Below are positions 8,332-17,225 of a stretch of 64,000 nt of DNA, one piece after another. How positions within the stretch are numbered: the stretch's first letter is position 1; every line of letters starts with the position of its first letter. The stretch comes from Roseiarcus sp036513315. GTDB lineage: Bacteria; Pseudomonadota; Alphaproteobacteria; Rhizobiales; Beijerinckiaceae. Made by a program: the position numbers and the translations under genes. The DNA lies in NCBI GenBank assembly GCA_036513315.1, contig DATBZF010000137.1, positions 1 through 64,000 on the forward strand, given 5' to 3'. The notes under the pieces are model-generated. The model worked only from the letters and a program-made list of their open reading frames with translations. It was not told where the DNA came from and did no database searches.

Positions 8332-9732
8332 GTGGGCGCTAAAGTCGCAATCATCGGACGGCCCAATGTTGGCAAATCCACTTTGTTCAATCGGCTGGTC
8401 GGCCGTAAGCTGGCGTTGGTCGACGACACGCCGGGCGTGACGCGCGACCGGCGCGAGGGCGATGCGCGATTGGGCGATCTCGCCTTCACCATCGTCGACA
8501 CCGCCGGGCTGGAAGAGGGCGACGCCGATTCGCTGGCGGGAAGAATGCGCGCGCAGACCGAAACGGCGGTGCTCGATTGCGATGCGATTCTGTTCATGAT
8601 CGACGCCCGTACCGGGCTGACGCCAACCGATCGGCATTTCGCCCAGCTCGTGCGCCGCGCCGCCAAGCCGATCATCCTGCTCGCCAACAAGGCCGAAGGA
8701 CATGCCGGCCGCGACGGCGCTTATGAGGCGTTCGGCCTGGGGCTTGGCGATCCGATCCTGTTTTCCGCCGAGCATGGCGAGGGCCTGAGCGACCTCTATG
8801 AAGCGCTGGTCGCCTCGTTGCCTGTCTTCGCCCGGGTCGATGAGGACGAAGGGGAGCAGGAGCCTCTCGTCCTTGGCGACGAGGAAGACGGCAGCGAAGT
8901 CGATCCTGCCAAGCCCTTACGCATCGCAGTGCTCGGGCGCCCCAACGCAGGCAAATCGACTTTGCTCAATCGCATCCTTGGCGAGGATCGGCTGCTGACG
9001 GGTCCGGAGCCGGGGTTGACGCGCGACAGCATCAGCATTGAAACGACGTGGCGCGACCGTCGCCTCAAACTCTTCGACACGGCTGGCCTGCGCCGACGCG
9101 CACGCGTTGTCGAAAAGCTGGAAAAGCTCGCCGTCGCTGATGCATTGCGCGCCGTGCGCTTCGCTGAAGTGGTGGTGCTGTTGCTCGATGCGACAATCCC
9201 GTTCGAAAAGCAGGATCTGACGCTTGCCGACCTCGTCGAGCGCGAGGGCAGGGCGCTGGTTATCGGGCTCAACAAATGGGATCTGATCGACAATAAAAGC
9301 GTCAAGGCGCAGGAATTGCGCGCGGAGGCCGATCGCCTGCTGCCGCAATTGCGCGGCACGCGCGTCATGCCCGTTTCCGGCTTGACCGGCGCGCATGTCG
9401 ACAAATTGCTGGAAGCGGTGATCGCCACGCATGAAGTGTGGAACAAGCGCATTTCGACCGGGCGCCTCAATCGCTGGCTGACGCCGGTGATCGACGCCAC
9501 GCCGCCGCCCGCCGTGTCCGGCCGCCGCGTCAAAATCCGCTATATGACGCAGCCTAAGGCCCGACCGCCGTTTTTCGTCATGTTCGGCAACCAGCTCGAC
9601 GACGTGCCGGAAAGCTACAAGCGCTTCATCGTCAACGGCCTGCGCGAAACCTTCGATTTGTACGGCGTGCCTATCCGGCTGTCGATGCGAAGCACAAAAA
9701 ACCCGTTCGCCGGACGCGCCAAGAGCCAATAG
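8332..9732 (+). CDS. der: GTPase Der (EngA), ribosome assembly
   Basis: The 466-residue protein has two consecutive GTPase domains. The first has GRPNVGKST (residues 8-16), DTAG and an NKAE specificity motif. The second has GRPNAGKST near residue 202, DTAGLRR and NKWD. A C-terminal KH-like domain follows (PPAVSGRRVKIRYMTQ). Der acts in 50S subunit maturation. The start is GTG with only a weak ribosome site. An acidic stretch (DEDEGEQEP...GDEEDGSEVD) links the two G domains, as in other alphaproteobacterial Der proteins. Confidence 0.97.
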   Translation: MGAKVAIIGRPNVGKSTLFNRLVGRKLALVDDTPGVTRDRREGDARLGDLAFTIVDTAGLEEGDADSLAGRMRAQTETAVLDCDAILFMIDARTGLTPTDRHFAQLVRRAAKPIILLANKAEGHAGRDGAYEAFGLGLGDPILFSAEHGEGLSDLYEALVASLPVFARVDEDEGEQEPLVLGDEEDGSEVDPAKPLRIAVLGRPNAGKSTLLNRILGEDRLLTGPEPGLTRDSISIETTWRDRRLKLFDTAGLRRRARVVEKLEKLAVADALRAVRFAEVVVLLLDATIPFEKQDLTLADLVEREGRALVIGLNKWDLIDNKSVKAQELRAEADRLLPQLRGTRVMPVSGLTGAHVDKLLEAVIATHEVWNKRISTGRLNRWLTPVIDATPPPAVSGRRVKIRYMTQPKARPPFFVMFGNQLDDVPESYKRFIVNGLRETFDLYGVPIRLSMRSTKNPFAGRAKSQ

Positions 9733-9758
9733 GGCGGCGCCCTTCGCTGCGGCCGCCC
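9732..9758. terminator. Candidate bidirectional hairpin between der and a membrane protein gene
   Basis: GGGCGGC at 9732-9738 pairs with GCCGCCC at 9752-9758. It overlaps the last base of der and lies 9 bases from the stop codon of the convergent gene. There is no T-run on either side, so intrinsic termination is only a possibility. Confidence 0.35.
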
Positions 9759-9767
9759 GTCTCGATC

Positions 9768-10526
9768 TCAGACCGCCACGTGCGGCGCAAGGTTCAAGGG
9801 CCTGCCGAGTCGATTGGCGTATGCCGAAAAAAGGCGCGAGGCGGCCGCCGCCGCGGCGGCGATGACGAAAACGGTGATAATTGGAATGATCAAGGCGAAT
9901 ACGATGACGTGAAGCACCGATATCCAGCTGAACAGCGCCACCAGAACAGGCTCGAGCACCACGGCCGGCAGGACGGTGCAAAGAAGAACGAAGAAAATCC
10001 GCCAGGAATGGCGTTTGGAATCCGCCATCGCATTGCTCCAGTCGGCCCCCGCCGAATCGACGGCGATCGATGGGAACAACATGACATTCCTCACCGCGAC
10101 GATCGCCGCCAGAATCCCCAGAACCAGAACGACGAGCGAGTACAAAAACGGCGCTATGAATAGGAGCGGCAGCGCGATAATCGATGGCATCGCGCCAAGG
10201 ATTTCCAAGGCGATCGTGAAGATGAAAAACTTCTGGAAACGTGGGTCGCCCGGGGCGAAATCATAGGAATCGCGCGCCTCCCCGAGCAAAACGAAACGAT
10301 GAACCGAGATCGCGAGGGGGGTCAGCGCCAGGGCCTGGGCGATCGAAAAGACCATCGCGCCGACGACGAGCAAATAACCGCCGATCAATTGATGCAATAT
10401 GCCCAGCGCGATGAGAATGCCGATCGCGATCCAGAACAGATTGGGCATTTTCTCGCGCGCGGACGCGGCGTCGCGCCAACTCTGAATCGCAGTGTCAATG
10501 ATCGAAACGTCGGTGTTCATCGCCAT
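9768..10526 (-). CDS. Integral membrane protein of unknown function
   Basis: The 252-residue protein has about six hydrophobic segments, including LFWIAIGILIALGILHQLI, GYLLVVGAMVFSIAQAL, FIFTIALEILGAMPSIIAL and an Ile/Ala-rich pair near the C-terminus. It has no catalytic motif that I recognise. The hydrophilic N-terminus contains a short helix (DTAIQSWRDAASAREKM). A strong purine-rich ribosome site (GAGGGGGGA) fits either the ATG at 10526 or the one two codons later at 10520. It is monocistronic and convergent with der. The general pattern of these helices occurs in uncharacterised inner-membrane proteins of Hyphomicrobiales. Confidence 0.75.
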   Translation of the reverse strand: MAMNTDVSIIDTAIQSWRDAASAREKMPNLFWIAIGILIALGILHQLIGGYLLVVGAMVFSIAQALALTPLAISVHRFVLLGEARDSYDFAPGDPRFQKFFIFTIALEILGAMPSIIALPLLFIAPFLYSLVVLVLGILAAIVAVRNVMLFPSIAVDSAGADWSNAMADSKRHSWRIFFVLLCTVLPAVVLEPVLVALFSWISVLHVIVFALIIPIITVFVIAAAAAAASRLFSAYANRLGRPLNLAPHVAV

Positions 10527-10684
10527 TCCCCCCTCGATCTGGCGCCGCCGCTCTATCGCGTCGTTTTTACTCGCGCGGGACTTCGCCGATTCCCACGCAT
10601 TTTCTTGAGGGGAGCGCGACTGGGTCCTGTTGTCAAGAACGGCCTTATTTCGCCGCCGCTTACATCAGGATCATCCGCGGCGCG

Positions 10685-11590
10685 CTAATTTCCCGGCTCG
10701 TCTTCGCGAACGAGGCGCACGAGTTCGGCGAGCCGCGCGCGGGAGACGCGGCCGACGAGCGCAAAGCTGTGGCCCGTCCCGCTCCATGATGCGCACAGAA
10801 TCGCGCCGATCTGGCTGATTTCGGCATTCGTCTCGGGCGGCGCGTCGCTCGCCTCGATCTCCAGGGCGATGCGTTCATGCTGCGGATTTTCATAGAGAAG
10901 ATATTGCGCGGGCGAAAATGCGCCAGGCACGATTCGTCCGCCAAGCAGGATCAGTCCGGCGCCGGAGAGGTCGGGAATCGCCAGCGCACGGAGGATTTGC
11001 GGCGCGAACCATCTGTTCAAGAATTCGCGGTCGCTGGTCGCGATTTCAACTGGGCGCGTCGTATTGTCGGCAAAAGTGCGATAGGCCGCCGTCGCCGCTT
11101 TGGCGAATTCCACCGAATGGTCGCTGAAGAAGAAGACGCCGGCGACCCAGAACACTACGACGCCAATCAAAATTGAGAGCATTCGTCGCAAGGCAATCAG
11201 TGCGTTCCATCTTGGAATGGCTTGTCTCGCGGGCGCGAGTGGAATTGCCTCGGGCCGCGGTGGCGGTCCGACGCTCGCGCGGGGAAGCACGTTCGGTCGC
11301 CAGTCCAATTCCTCGCCGCCCCGTATGGCTCGCGAGCCCGGCGACGCAAGTTCGGGAGCGAAGCTTCGACCGGCCGATTCGCCCTCAGCGGCTGAGACGC
11401 GGCTGCGGGAAGGGACAGGGAAGGCGGCGCGGATGGCTTCATTCTGAAAAAGCCAGATGTCGATCTGGTTATTGATTTCAGGATTTTCGATCATTCGATC
11501 TTTGAATGCGGCGCGCTCTCCTGGCGACAGGCAGTCGTCGACATAGGCCAGCATCTCGTCGGTCGAGACGCGACCGATCTCGCGGTTCAC
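10685..11590 (-). CDS. Anti-sigma factor-like membrane protein
   Basis: The 301-residue protein starts with GTG and overlaps the stop codon of the sigma-like gene by 4 bases (GTGA), implying translational coupling. The N-terminus (STDEMLAYVDDCLSPGERA, then FKDRMIENP) is the helical anti-sigma domain seen in FecR/RsiW-like and NepR-type regulators, without the zinc-binding HxxxCxxC motif. A proline-rich linker leads to one membrane helix (MLSILIGVVVFWVAGVFFF). An extracytoplasmic domain of about 150 residues follows. The gene order, sigma then anti-sigma, is standard for ECF systems. The signal it senses is unknown. Confidence 0.75.
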   Translation of the reverse strand: MNREIGRVSTDEMLAYVDDCLSPGERAAFKDRMIENPEINNQIDIWLFQNEAIRAAFPVPSRSRVSAAEGESAGRSFAPELASPGSRAIRGGEELDWRPNVLPRASVGPPPRPEAIPLAPARQAIPRWNALIALRRMLSILIGVVVFWVAGVFFFSDHSVEFAKAATAAYRTFADNTTRPVEIATSDREFLNRWFAPQILRALAIPDLSGAGLILLGGRIVPGAFSPAQYLLYENPQHERIALEIEASDAPPETNAEISQIGAILCASWSGTGHSFALVGRVSRARLAELVRLVREDEPGN

Positions 11591-12186
11591 TTGACGAGCC
11601 TGAGATGCGGCGCGCCGCGGCGCCAGGCATGGCCATCGGGAGGATTTCGCAAAGGCGCTGGCCGTCGCTGCGAGAGTCCGGCGGCGAGCATGGTGCGCGC
11701 GCGCGCCAGTCTTTCAATCAATGTGGCGAGCGAAATGTCGAGCGCCTCGGCCGCCTCGCTATGGGAAAACCGCTCGAGGACGACCAGCAGCAACGATTCG
11801 CGTAATTCCAGGGGCAGGTTTCTGATTGCGCGCTCAAGACTCGAGGCGCGGTCACGCGAATCCGTCTCGCCGGGAGCGACGTGTAGGGGCAAGAAGCCGT
11901 CTTCCATCGCCGCCATCCGCACATGGCGGCGATGGAAGCGTATGAACAGGGAGAACAGGCGCAGGCGCGAATCAGACCGGCTCGAACCTTCGCCATTGCG
12001 CGCCGCCAGCGCCGCCCGCCTTGAGAGATTTTCGACAAGCACGGCTGCGGATCGGTCGTCGCAGATCAGGCGGTTGTCGCGCGCCACGGCCAAACCGTAG
12101 CGCCGCAGCAGACCTCCCGCATCGTCAGCCGTTTGATATCTCGGGGTCAAAACCAAGCGTCCCGGCCCTGCGTTAATGTTAATCAT
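11587..12186 (-). CDS. Sigma-70 region 4-type regulator (sigma-like, region 2 not recognisable)
   Basis: The 199-residue protein has a clear sigma region 4 at residues ~115-170 (LERAIRNLPLELRESLLLVV, then FSHSEAAEALDISLATLIER), the part that binds the -35 element. The first half lacks a recognisable region 2 core with its usual DxxQETF helix and contains charged, Arg-rich sequence instead. It may therefore be a diverged ECF sigma factor or a region-4-only regulator. It overlaps the anti-sigma gene, so the two very likely form a functional pair. No autoregulated promoter could be identified upstream. Confidence 0.7.
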   Translation of the reverse strand: MININAGPGRLVLTPRYQTADDAGGLLRRYGLAVARDNRLICDDRSAAVLVENLSRRAALAARNGEGSSRSDSRLRLFSLFIRFHRRHVRMAAMEDGFLPLHVAPGETDSRDRASSLERAIRNLPLELRESLLLVVLERFSHSEAAEALDISLATLIERLARARTMLAAGLSQRRPAPLRNPPDGHAWRRGAPHLRLVK

Positions 12187-12365
12187 TCTAGACCGAGGGT
12201 TTCCGCGTGCAAGGGTCCATTATTAGAGTTCCCACACATTTTGTGAGAAAAGAGGCCCATCGCGAGCCTTCCCATCGGCGTCATCCCTCGCTAATGGTGA
12301 CCGTTTCGGCGCCCAATTTACAGGCGAGCGCCGGCTGGGGTTTGACAGGATCGGCGAGGCATTCG

Positions 12366-13208
12366 ATGGCGCAGGACGAAATTGGCGGTGGATCTTTTGC
12401 GGGCGGCGTGCTGCGCGGCGCCCGCGGGCTCGTAATGGGCGTCGCCAATAATCGCTCGATCGCTTATGGCATCGCCAAGGCGGCGCGCGCTGCGGGCGCC
12501 GAAATTGCCATGACCTTTCAGGGCGAGGCGCTGGAAAAGCGTGTGCGTCCTCTCGCTCAGGAACTAGGCGCGCATGTCGTCGGCCATTGCGACGTGACGG
12601 ACAACGCCAGCATCGACGCCGTCTTCGCTGAAACCGAAAAGCTGTGGGGCGGTCTCGATTTCGTCGTCCATTGCATCGCCTTCTCGGACAAGGACCAATT
12701 GACCGGGCGCTATATCGAAACGACCCAGGACAATTTCTGCAAGTCGCTGCTGATTTCCTGTTATTCTTTCACCGCAATCGCGCAGCGCGCCGAAAAGCTG
12801 ATGAAGAACGGCGGCTCGATGCTGACCCTCACCTATTACGGCGCCGAGAAATGGATGCCGCATTACAATGTGATGGGCGTCGCCAAGGCGGCGCTGGAGG
12901 CGAGCGTTCGCTATCTCGCCGCCGATCTAGGTGAGAAGGGCATTCGGGTCAATGCGATTTCGGCCGGGCCGATCAAGACCCTGGCGGCCTCCGGCATCGG
13001 CGACTTCCGCTACATCCTGCGCTGGAACGAGTTCAACGCGCCGCTGCGCCGCACCGTGACCACCGAGGAGGTCGGCGAAAGCGCCGTCTATCTGCTTTCG
13101 CCGATGTCGCGCGGCGTCACGGGCGAAATCCTTCATGTCGACGCCGGGTACCATGTCGTCGGCATGAAGAATCCCAACGCGCCCGATATCAGCATCGTCA
13201 AGGAATAG
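12366..13208 (+). CDS. fabI: Enoyl-[acyl-carrier-protein] reductase (NADH), FabI
   Basis: The 280-residue protein from the ATG at 12366 has the expected FabI length; upstream in-frame starts at 12207 and 12294 would add an atypical extension. The Rossmann nucleotide motif is GLVMGVANNRSIAYGIAK. The active-site pair of the SDR-type enzyme is in YNVMGVAKAA (Tyr-x6-Lys). AGPIKTLAASGI forms the substrate-binding loop, and the protein ends with DAGYHVVGMK. It catalyses the last reduction of each fatty-acid elongation cycle in the cytoplasm. It is divergent from the sigma/anti-sigma pair. Confidence 0.95.
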   Translation: MAQDEIGGGSFAGGVLRGARGLVMGVANNRSIAYGIAKAARAAGAEIAMTFQGEALEKRVRPLAQELGAHVVGHCDVTDNASIDAVFAETEKLWGGLDFVVHCIAFSDKDQLTGRYIETTQDNFCKSLLISCYSFTAIAQRAEKLMKNGGSMLTLTYYGAEKWMPHYNVMGVAKAALEASVRYLAADLGEKGIRVNAISAGPIKTLAASGIGDFRYILRWNEFNAPLRRTVTTEEVGESAVYLLSPMSRGVTGEILHVDAGYHVVGMKNPNAPDISIVKE

Positions 13209-13210
13209 GC

Positions 13211-14431
13211 CTAAGGCGCGCCCGGTTGCGGCCTCACCGCCGGCGTGGCGGCGGGCGAGGCGCGCCGGATCAGGACGCGCCATAGTGTGAAGGCGGCGAG
13301 TCCGAGATGGACCAGCGCGTTCTGGGCGAACAGCGACGAGGGGCCGAACAGCCGCATCATCGCCGCCGCCAGGGCCGGCGCGAGGATCGCGCCGATGCAA
13401 TAAAGAAACAACATGCTGGAAGAGATCAGCATCAGTTCGTCGGCGCTGGCGCGATCGTTGGCATGGCTGATGGCGAGCGTATAGAGCGCGAAGGTCGTGA
13501 CGCCGACTGCAAAGCCAAGACCGACGAGCATGTTGCCGCCGCCCTGATGGCGCCATAGCGCCGCTTCCAGCAGCGCGCCGATTCCCGCCACGACGACGAT
13601 GACGATGCGGCGATCGAAATGATCGGAAAGGCGTCCGGCCGGATAGACGCCGATCGCGGAGCCGAGGATGATCGCGGTGGTGAACCAGGGCACCGCTTCC
13701 GGACTGAGGCCGAGGCCGAGGGCGTAGACGGGGCCGAGCGCCCAGACCGCGCCATTGGCCGCCCCGACCGCGACCGCCGCCACTGCCGCGACGGGCGACA
13801 GATGCGCCAGCCAGGCCAGGCGGATGCGCACGGTCTTGGGCTCCAGCGGCGGCTCCACGGTCGTCATCGCCAGCGGCACGACGGCCAGGGCGAGCAGGAT
13901 GCCGGAGATCGAGAATAATTCGTAGGAGGTCGGCGCGGCGAGGGTCAGCAGCAACTGGCCGCAGGCCGAGGCGGCATAGGTGACGATCTGGTAGATCGCA
14001 TAGAGCCCGCCGCGATTGGCGTTCGAGGCTTTGGAATTGATCCAGGATTCAGTGACGCCATAGACGCCGGCGAAGGCGAAGCCGAGCCCGCCGCGCAGCA
14101 CCAGCCAGGCCGCCGGCGACATCAGCAGGGGATAGAGGATGACGATCGCGGCGGAGCCGGCGACAAAGGCCGAAAAGGCGCGGATATGGCCGGCCCGGCG
14201 CACGATCGCCGGCGCGGCGAGCGTTCCTCCCAGCATGCCGGCGAAATAAGCGGAGCCGAGGAAGCCGATCGACAGTTCGGGAAAGCCGGCGATATTGGCG
14301 CGCAGCGGCACGATCAGGCCCGCCAACGCATTGCCGGCGACCAGGAAGAAAACCGAGAAAAGCAGAGCGACGACGGCGGAATAGAGCTTCACGGCGACTC
14401 GGAAACGGCGGGCAGGGCGCAATTCATACAC
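13211..14431 (-). CDS. Major facilitator superfamily transporter
   Basis: The 406-residue protein has about twelve hydrophobic helices. An MFS cytoplasmic loop motif is visible as GRLSDHFDRR after helix 8, and a related one in APAIVRRAGHIRAF after helix 2. The pattern resembles the YcaD-type MFS group. Its stop codon is two bases from that of fabI, so the genes are tightly convergent. It appears to be transcribed alone. The substrate is unknown. Confidence 0.88.
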   Translation of the reverse strand: MYELRPARRFRVAVKLYSAVVALLFSVFFLVAGNALAGLIVPLRANIAGFPELSIGFLGSAYFAGMLGGTLAAPAIVRRAGHIRAFSAFVAGSAAIVILYPLLMSPAAWLVLRGGLGFAFAGVYGVTESWINSKASNANRGGLYAIYQIVTYAASACGQLLLTLAAPTSYELFSISGILLALAVVPLAMTTVEPPLEPKTVRIRLAWLAHLSPVAAVAAVAVGAANGAVWALGPVYALGLGLSPEAVPWFTTAIILGSAIGVYPAGRLSDHFDRRIVIVVVAGIGALLEAALWRHQGGGNMLVGLGFAVGVTTFALYTLAISHANDRASADELMLISSSMLFLYCIGAILAPALAAAMMRLFGPSSLFAQNALVHLGLAAFTLWRVLIRRASPAATPAVRPQPGAP

Positions 14432-14594
14432 GGGCCGAGCCGTCGGGCGATGCTTTTTCCCGTTCCGGCATGGGCGCCCTGCGCAAGGCGCATATCGCCA
14501 TCGCGGCGGCGTTTGTATATAAGCCGGTCCGGATCGGCCCAGGCGCTGTTGCGAGGGGCCCCGAGACCGTAAAGCAGAGATAAAGGCGTTGGAT

Positions 14595-15983
14595 ATGGCC
14601 GAGAGCCGCTGGAGCCCCGAGAGCTGGAGATTAAAGCCCGTCGCGCAGGCGCCGGCTTTTCCCGACGGCGCGGCCCTCGCCGAGGTCGAACGCCAGCTCT
14701 CCGGCTATCCCCCGCTCGTTTTCGCAGGCGAGGCGCGCAAGCTCAAACGGGCGTTGGGCAAGGCGGCGGCCGGCGAGGCGTTCCTGCTGCAGGGCGGCGA
14801 CTGCGCCGAATCCTTCGGCGAACATTCGGCCGACAATATCCGCGATTTCTTCCGCGTCTTCCTGCAGATGGCGGTGGTGATGACCTATGCGGCGGCTTCG
14901 CCGGTGATCAAGGTTGGCCGCGTCGCCGGCCAATTCGCCAAGCCGCGTTCGTCCGACGACGAGACGATCGGCGGCGTCACTTTGCCAAGCTATCGCGGCG
15001 ACATCGTCAACGACATCGCCTTCACGCCGGAAGCGCGCATTCCCGATCCGCGCCGCCAGCTCGAAGCCTATCGCCAGTCGGCGGCGACGCTCAATCTCCT
15101 GCGCGCCTTTGCGACGGGCGGATACGCCAATCTGGAAAACGTACATCGCTGGATGCTCGGCTTCGTCAACGACAGCCCGCAGTCTGGGCGGTATCAGGCG
15201 GTCGCTGACCGGATCACCGAGACGCTCGGCTTCATGCGCGCGATCGGGCTTGACCCGGAGGCGCATCCGGAATTGCGCGCCACCGATTTCTATACGTCGC
15301 ACGAGGCGCTGCTGCTCGGTTACGAGCAGGCGATGACCCGCGTCGATTCCACCAGCGGCGAATATTACGCGACCTCCGGCCACATGATCTGGGTCGGCGA
15401 CCGCACGCGCCAACTGGATGGCGCCCATATCGAATATGCGCGCGGCGTGCGCAATCCGATCGGCCTCAAATGCGGCCCGTCGCTCAAGCCCGACGAACTG
15501 ATCCGTCTGATCGACGCGCTCGATCCGACGCAGGAGCCCGGACGCCTGACGCTGATCTGCCGCTTCGGCGCCGACAAGATCGAGGCGAGCCTGCCGCCGC
15601 TGATCCGCGCGGTGGAACGCGAGGGCCGCAAGGTTCTGTGGTCATGCGATCCCATGCACGGCAATACGATCAAGGCGGCCAATGGCTATAAGACGCGGCC
15701 GTTCGAGCGGGTGGTCGGCGAGATCAAGAGTTTCTTCGCTGTCCACAAGGGCGAGGGCACGCATGCGGGCGGCGTGCATCTGGAAATGACCGGCAAGAAC
15801 GTGACGGAATGCACGGGCGGCGCGCGCGCCATTTCCGAGGCCGACCTGCACGATCGCTATCACACTTATTGCGATCCCCGTCTCAATGCGGAACAAGCGA
15901 TCGAAGTGGCTTTCCTGGTCGCCGAGCTGCTGAAAGCCGAACGGCTGTCCCAGCCAACTCGGCACGTGGACGCGGCGGAATAA
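14595..15983 (+). CDS. Class II (plant-type) 3-deoxy-7-phosphoheptulonate synthase
   Basis: The 462-residue protein from MAESRWSPESWRLKPVAQ uses the ATG at 14595; a TTG two codons earlier is less likely. Class II DAHP synthase motifs include LLQGGDCAESF, YARGVRNPIGLKCGPSL and CDPMHGNT, which hold the metal-binding and PEP-binding residues. It condenses phosphoenolpyruvate and erythrose-4-phosphate as the first step of the shikimate pathway. Its length and start match other alphaproteobacterial class II enzymes. It is monocistronic, with a strong hairpin after the stop. Confidence 0.96.
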   Translation: MAESRWSPESWRLKPVAQAPAFPDGAALAEVERQLSGYPPLVFAGEARKLKRALGKAAAGEAFLLQGGDCAESFGEHSADNIRDFFRVFLQMAVVMTYAAASPVIKVGRVAGQFAKPRSSDDETIGGVTLPSYRGDIVNDIAFTPEARIPDPRRQLEAYRQSAATLNLLRAFATGGYANLENVHRWMLGFVNDSPQSGRYQAVADRITETLGFMRAIGLDPEAHPELRATDFYTSHEALLLGYEQAMTRVDSTSGEYYATSGHMIWVGDRTRQLDGAHIEYARGVRNPIGLKCGPSLKPDELIRLIDALDPTQEPGRLTLICRFGADKIEASLPPLIRAVEREGRKVLWSCDPMHGNTIKAANGYKTRPFERVVGEIKSFFAVHKGEGTHAGGVHLEMTGKNVTECTGGARAISEADLHDRYHTYCDPRLNAEQAIEVAFLVAELLKAERLSQPTRHVDAAE

Positions 15984-16002
15984 GGCGGGACGCGGGTGAG
16001 AT

Positions 16003-16022
16003 CGCGGGCGTCCTCGCCCGCG
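16003..16022. terminator. Perfect 8-bp hairpin between convergent DAHP synthase and nfu genes
   Basis: CGCGGGCG and CGCCCGCG flank a TCCT loop. It lies 20 bases after the DAHP synthase stop and about 75 bases from the nfu stop. The T content downstream is weak, so termination is plausible but not certain. Confidence 0.4.
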
Positions 16023-16096
16023 CCTTGGTTGGCATTTCGGCGGTTCGCGACCGGATCGACCGCGAGTCAAATTTCGCGAAGCCGCAACCCATTCCG

Positions 16097-16654
16097 TCAG
16101 ATCTGCTCGACGCCCTGCACTTCGGGGAGGAAATGCTTGAACAGGTTCTCGATGCCGTGTTTCAGCGTGGCGGTCGAGGAGGGGCAGCCGGAGCAGGCGC
16201 CTTTCATCGCGAGATAGACGATGCCGTCGCGAAAGCCCCTGAACGTGATGTCGCCGCCATCGCCGGCGACGGCTGGGCGGACACGCGTTTCGATCAGCTC
16301 CTTGATCGTCTCGACGATTTCGGCGTCGGCGGGCGCGAAAAACTCGCCAGTCCCTTCGGCTACGACAGGCGCGCCCTCAATGAGCGGCGCGCCGGACAGG
16401 TAGAATTCCGTGACGACGCCGAGAATGGCCGGGCGCAAATGCTGCCATTCGCCATTGTCCTTGGTGACCGAAATAAAATCGGGCGCGAAAAACACCCCGC
16501 TGACCCCCGGCAATTGCATCAAAGCCTTGGCGAGCGGCGAATGTTCCGCCTCGCCGAGATCGCGCGCCTCGAACGTTCCCCCCTCCATCACCGGCCGACC
16601 GGGCAGGAATTTCAACGTGGCGGGATTGGGGGTCGCTTCGGTTTGAATGAACAA
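16097..16654 (-). CDS. Nfu-type iron-sulfur cluster scaffold protein
   Basis: The 185-residue protein starts at a TTG that reads MFIQTEATPNPATLKFLPG, the canonical Nfu N-terminus, with GGAG 7 bases upstream. An N-terminal Nfu domain (residues 1-~90) is followed by the NifU C-terminal domain, whose cluster ligands are in KGACSGCPSS (CxxC). It assembles or transfers [4Fe-4S] clusters in the cytoplasm. Using the first upstream ATG would add a run of repeat-derived sequence, which argues for the TTG start. Confidence 0.92.
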   Translation of the reverse strand: MFIQTEATPNPATLKFLPGRPVMEGGTFEARDLGEAEHSPLAKALMQLPGVSGVFFAPDFISVTKDNGEWQHLRPAILGVVTEFYLSGAPLIEGAPVVAEGTGEFFAPADAEIVETIKELIETRVRPAVAGDGGDITFRGFRDGIVYLAMKGACSGCPSSTATLKHGIENLFKHFLPEVQGVEQI

Positions 16655-16760
16655 AGGCCGGCTCCAAAAGTAAGGTCTCGCGTCTTGAGTAAGTATGGCT
16701 GGCGGCCGCCATTTGCAAGCTAGCGGCTGTCTCGCCGCAATTCTCATTTTGACCCACTTC

Positions 16761-16984
16761 CGTCTTGGCCGGGCTTGTCCCGGCCATCCACGCCGCGAGG
16801 TTGCGGCTAAACCGAGAGGCCTTCCCAAGCGGCGCCGCGTGCGGACGAATGCTCCGCATTCGCCTTGGGATAGCCGGGACAAGCCCGGCCAAGACGCCGA
16901 GAAGTTCTACTCCCTTTAGATTCTCTCGCGTATCGGGACTTTTTTGTTCAACCGGACAGCCGTGGGACAAGCCCGGCCATGACG
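16761..16984. repeat. Dispersed composite palindromic repeat, family A copy 1
   Basis: About 224 bases made of three GGCCGGGCTTGTCCCGGC-type modules, at 16761-16788, 16870-16896 and 16961-16984. The first and last define the ends (CGTCTTGGCC... and ...GGCCATGACG). The core carries GACGAATGCTCCGCATTCGCC, a small palindrome. A closely similar copy lies in opposite orientation at 29271-29494. No transposase or target duplication is visible, so it looks like a REP/BIME-type element. The bases after it, up to 17159, hold no gene. Confidence 0.85.
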
Positions 16985-17159
16985 AGTCGAAGGGTGGATA
17001 CGACGCTAAAATGAGAAGTGCTGGCCGCTTCGCCAGGTCATTTGACGGCCCTTTCGCGCGATCATCTTATTTTGACGCGCGGCGGGCCCGAAAACCGGTT
17101 TCCCCTTTTCCTCAACTGCCCTTAAGTTGCCCGCACGGGCAGGCCGGAAGGGCGGAAGC

Positions 17160-17225
17160 ATGAGATTGGCTGAGGCGGATGATTGCGCGATTGCAGGCGC
17201 GCTTGCGGCCGGTGCAGCCTCATGA
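17160..17225 (+). CDS. Possible 21-residue leader peptide translationally coupled to soxA
   Basis: An ATG with a strong ribosome site (GGAAGGGCGGAAGC) opens a 21-codon frame starting MRLAEADDCAIAG. Its TGA overlaps the ATG of soxA (ATGA). The soxA start itself has no good ribosome site, so coupling from this leader would explain its translation. The frame is too short to assign by similarity and may not be a functional peptide. A small GC hairpin (TGCCCG/CGGGCA, 17128-17141) lies just before it. Confidence 0.35.
   Translation: MRLAEADDCAIAGALAAGAAS

Noticed and set aside
16765..17163. Open frame starting MAGLVPAIHAARLRLN
   Set aside because: It is the translated form of repeat family A and recurs in copy 2; a well-known kind of spurious ORF from GC-rich palindromic repeats.
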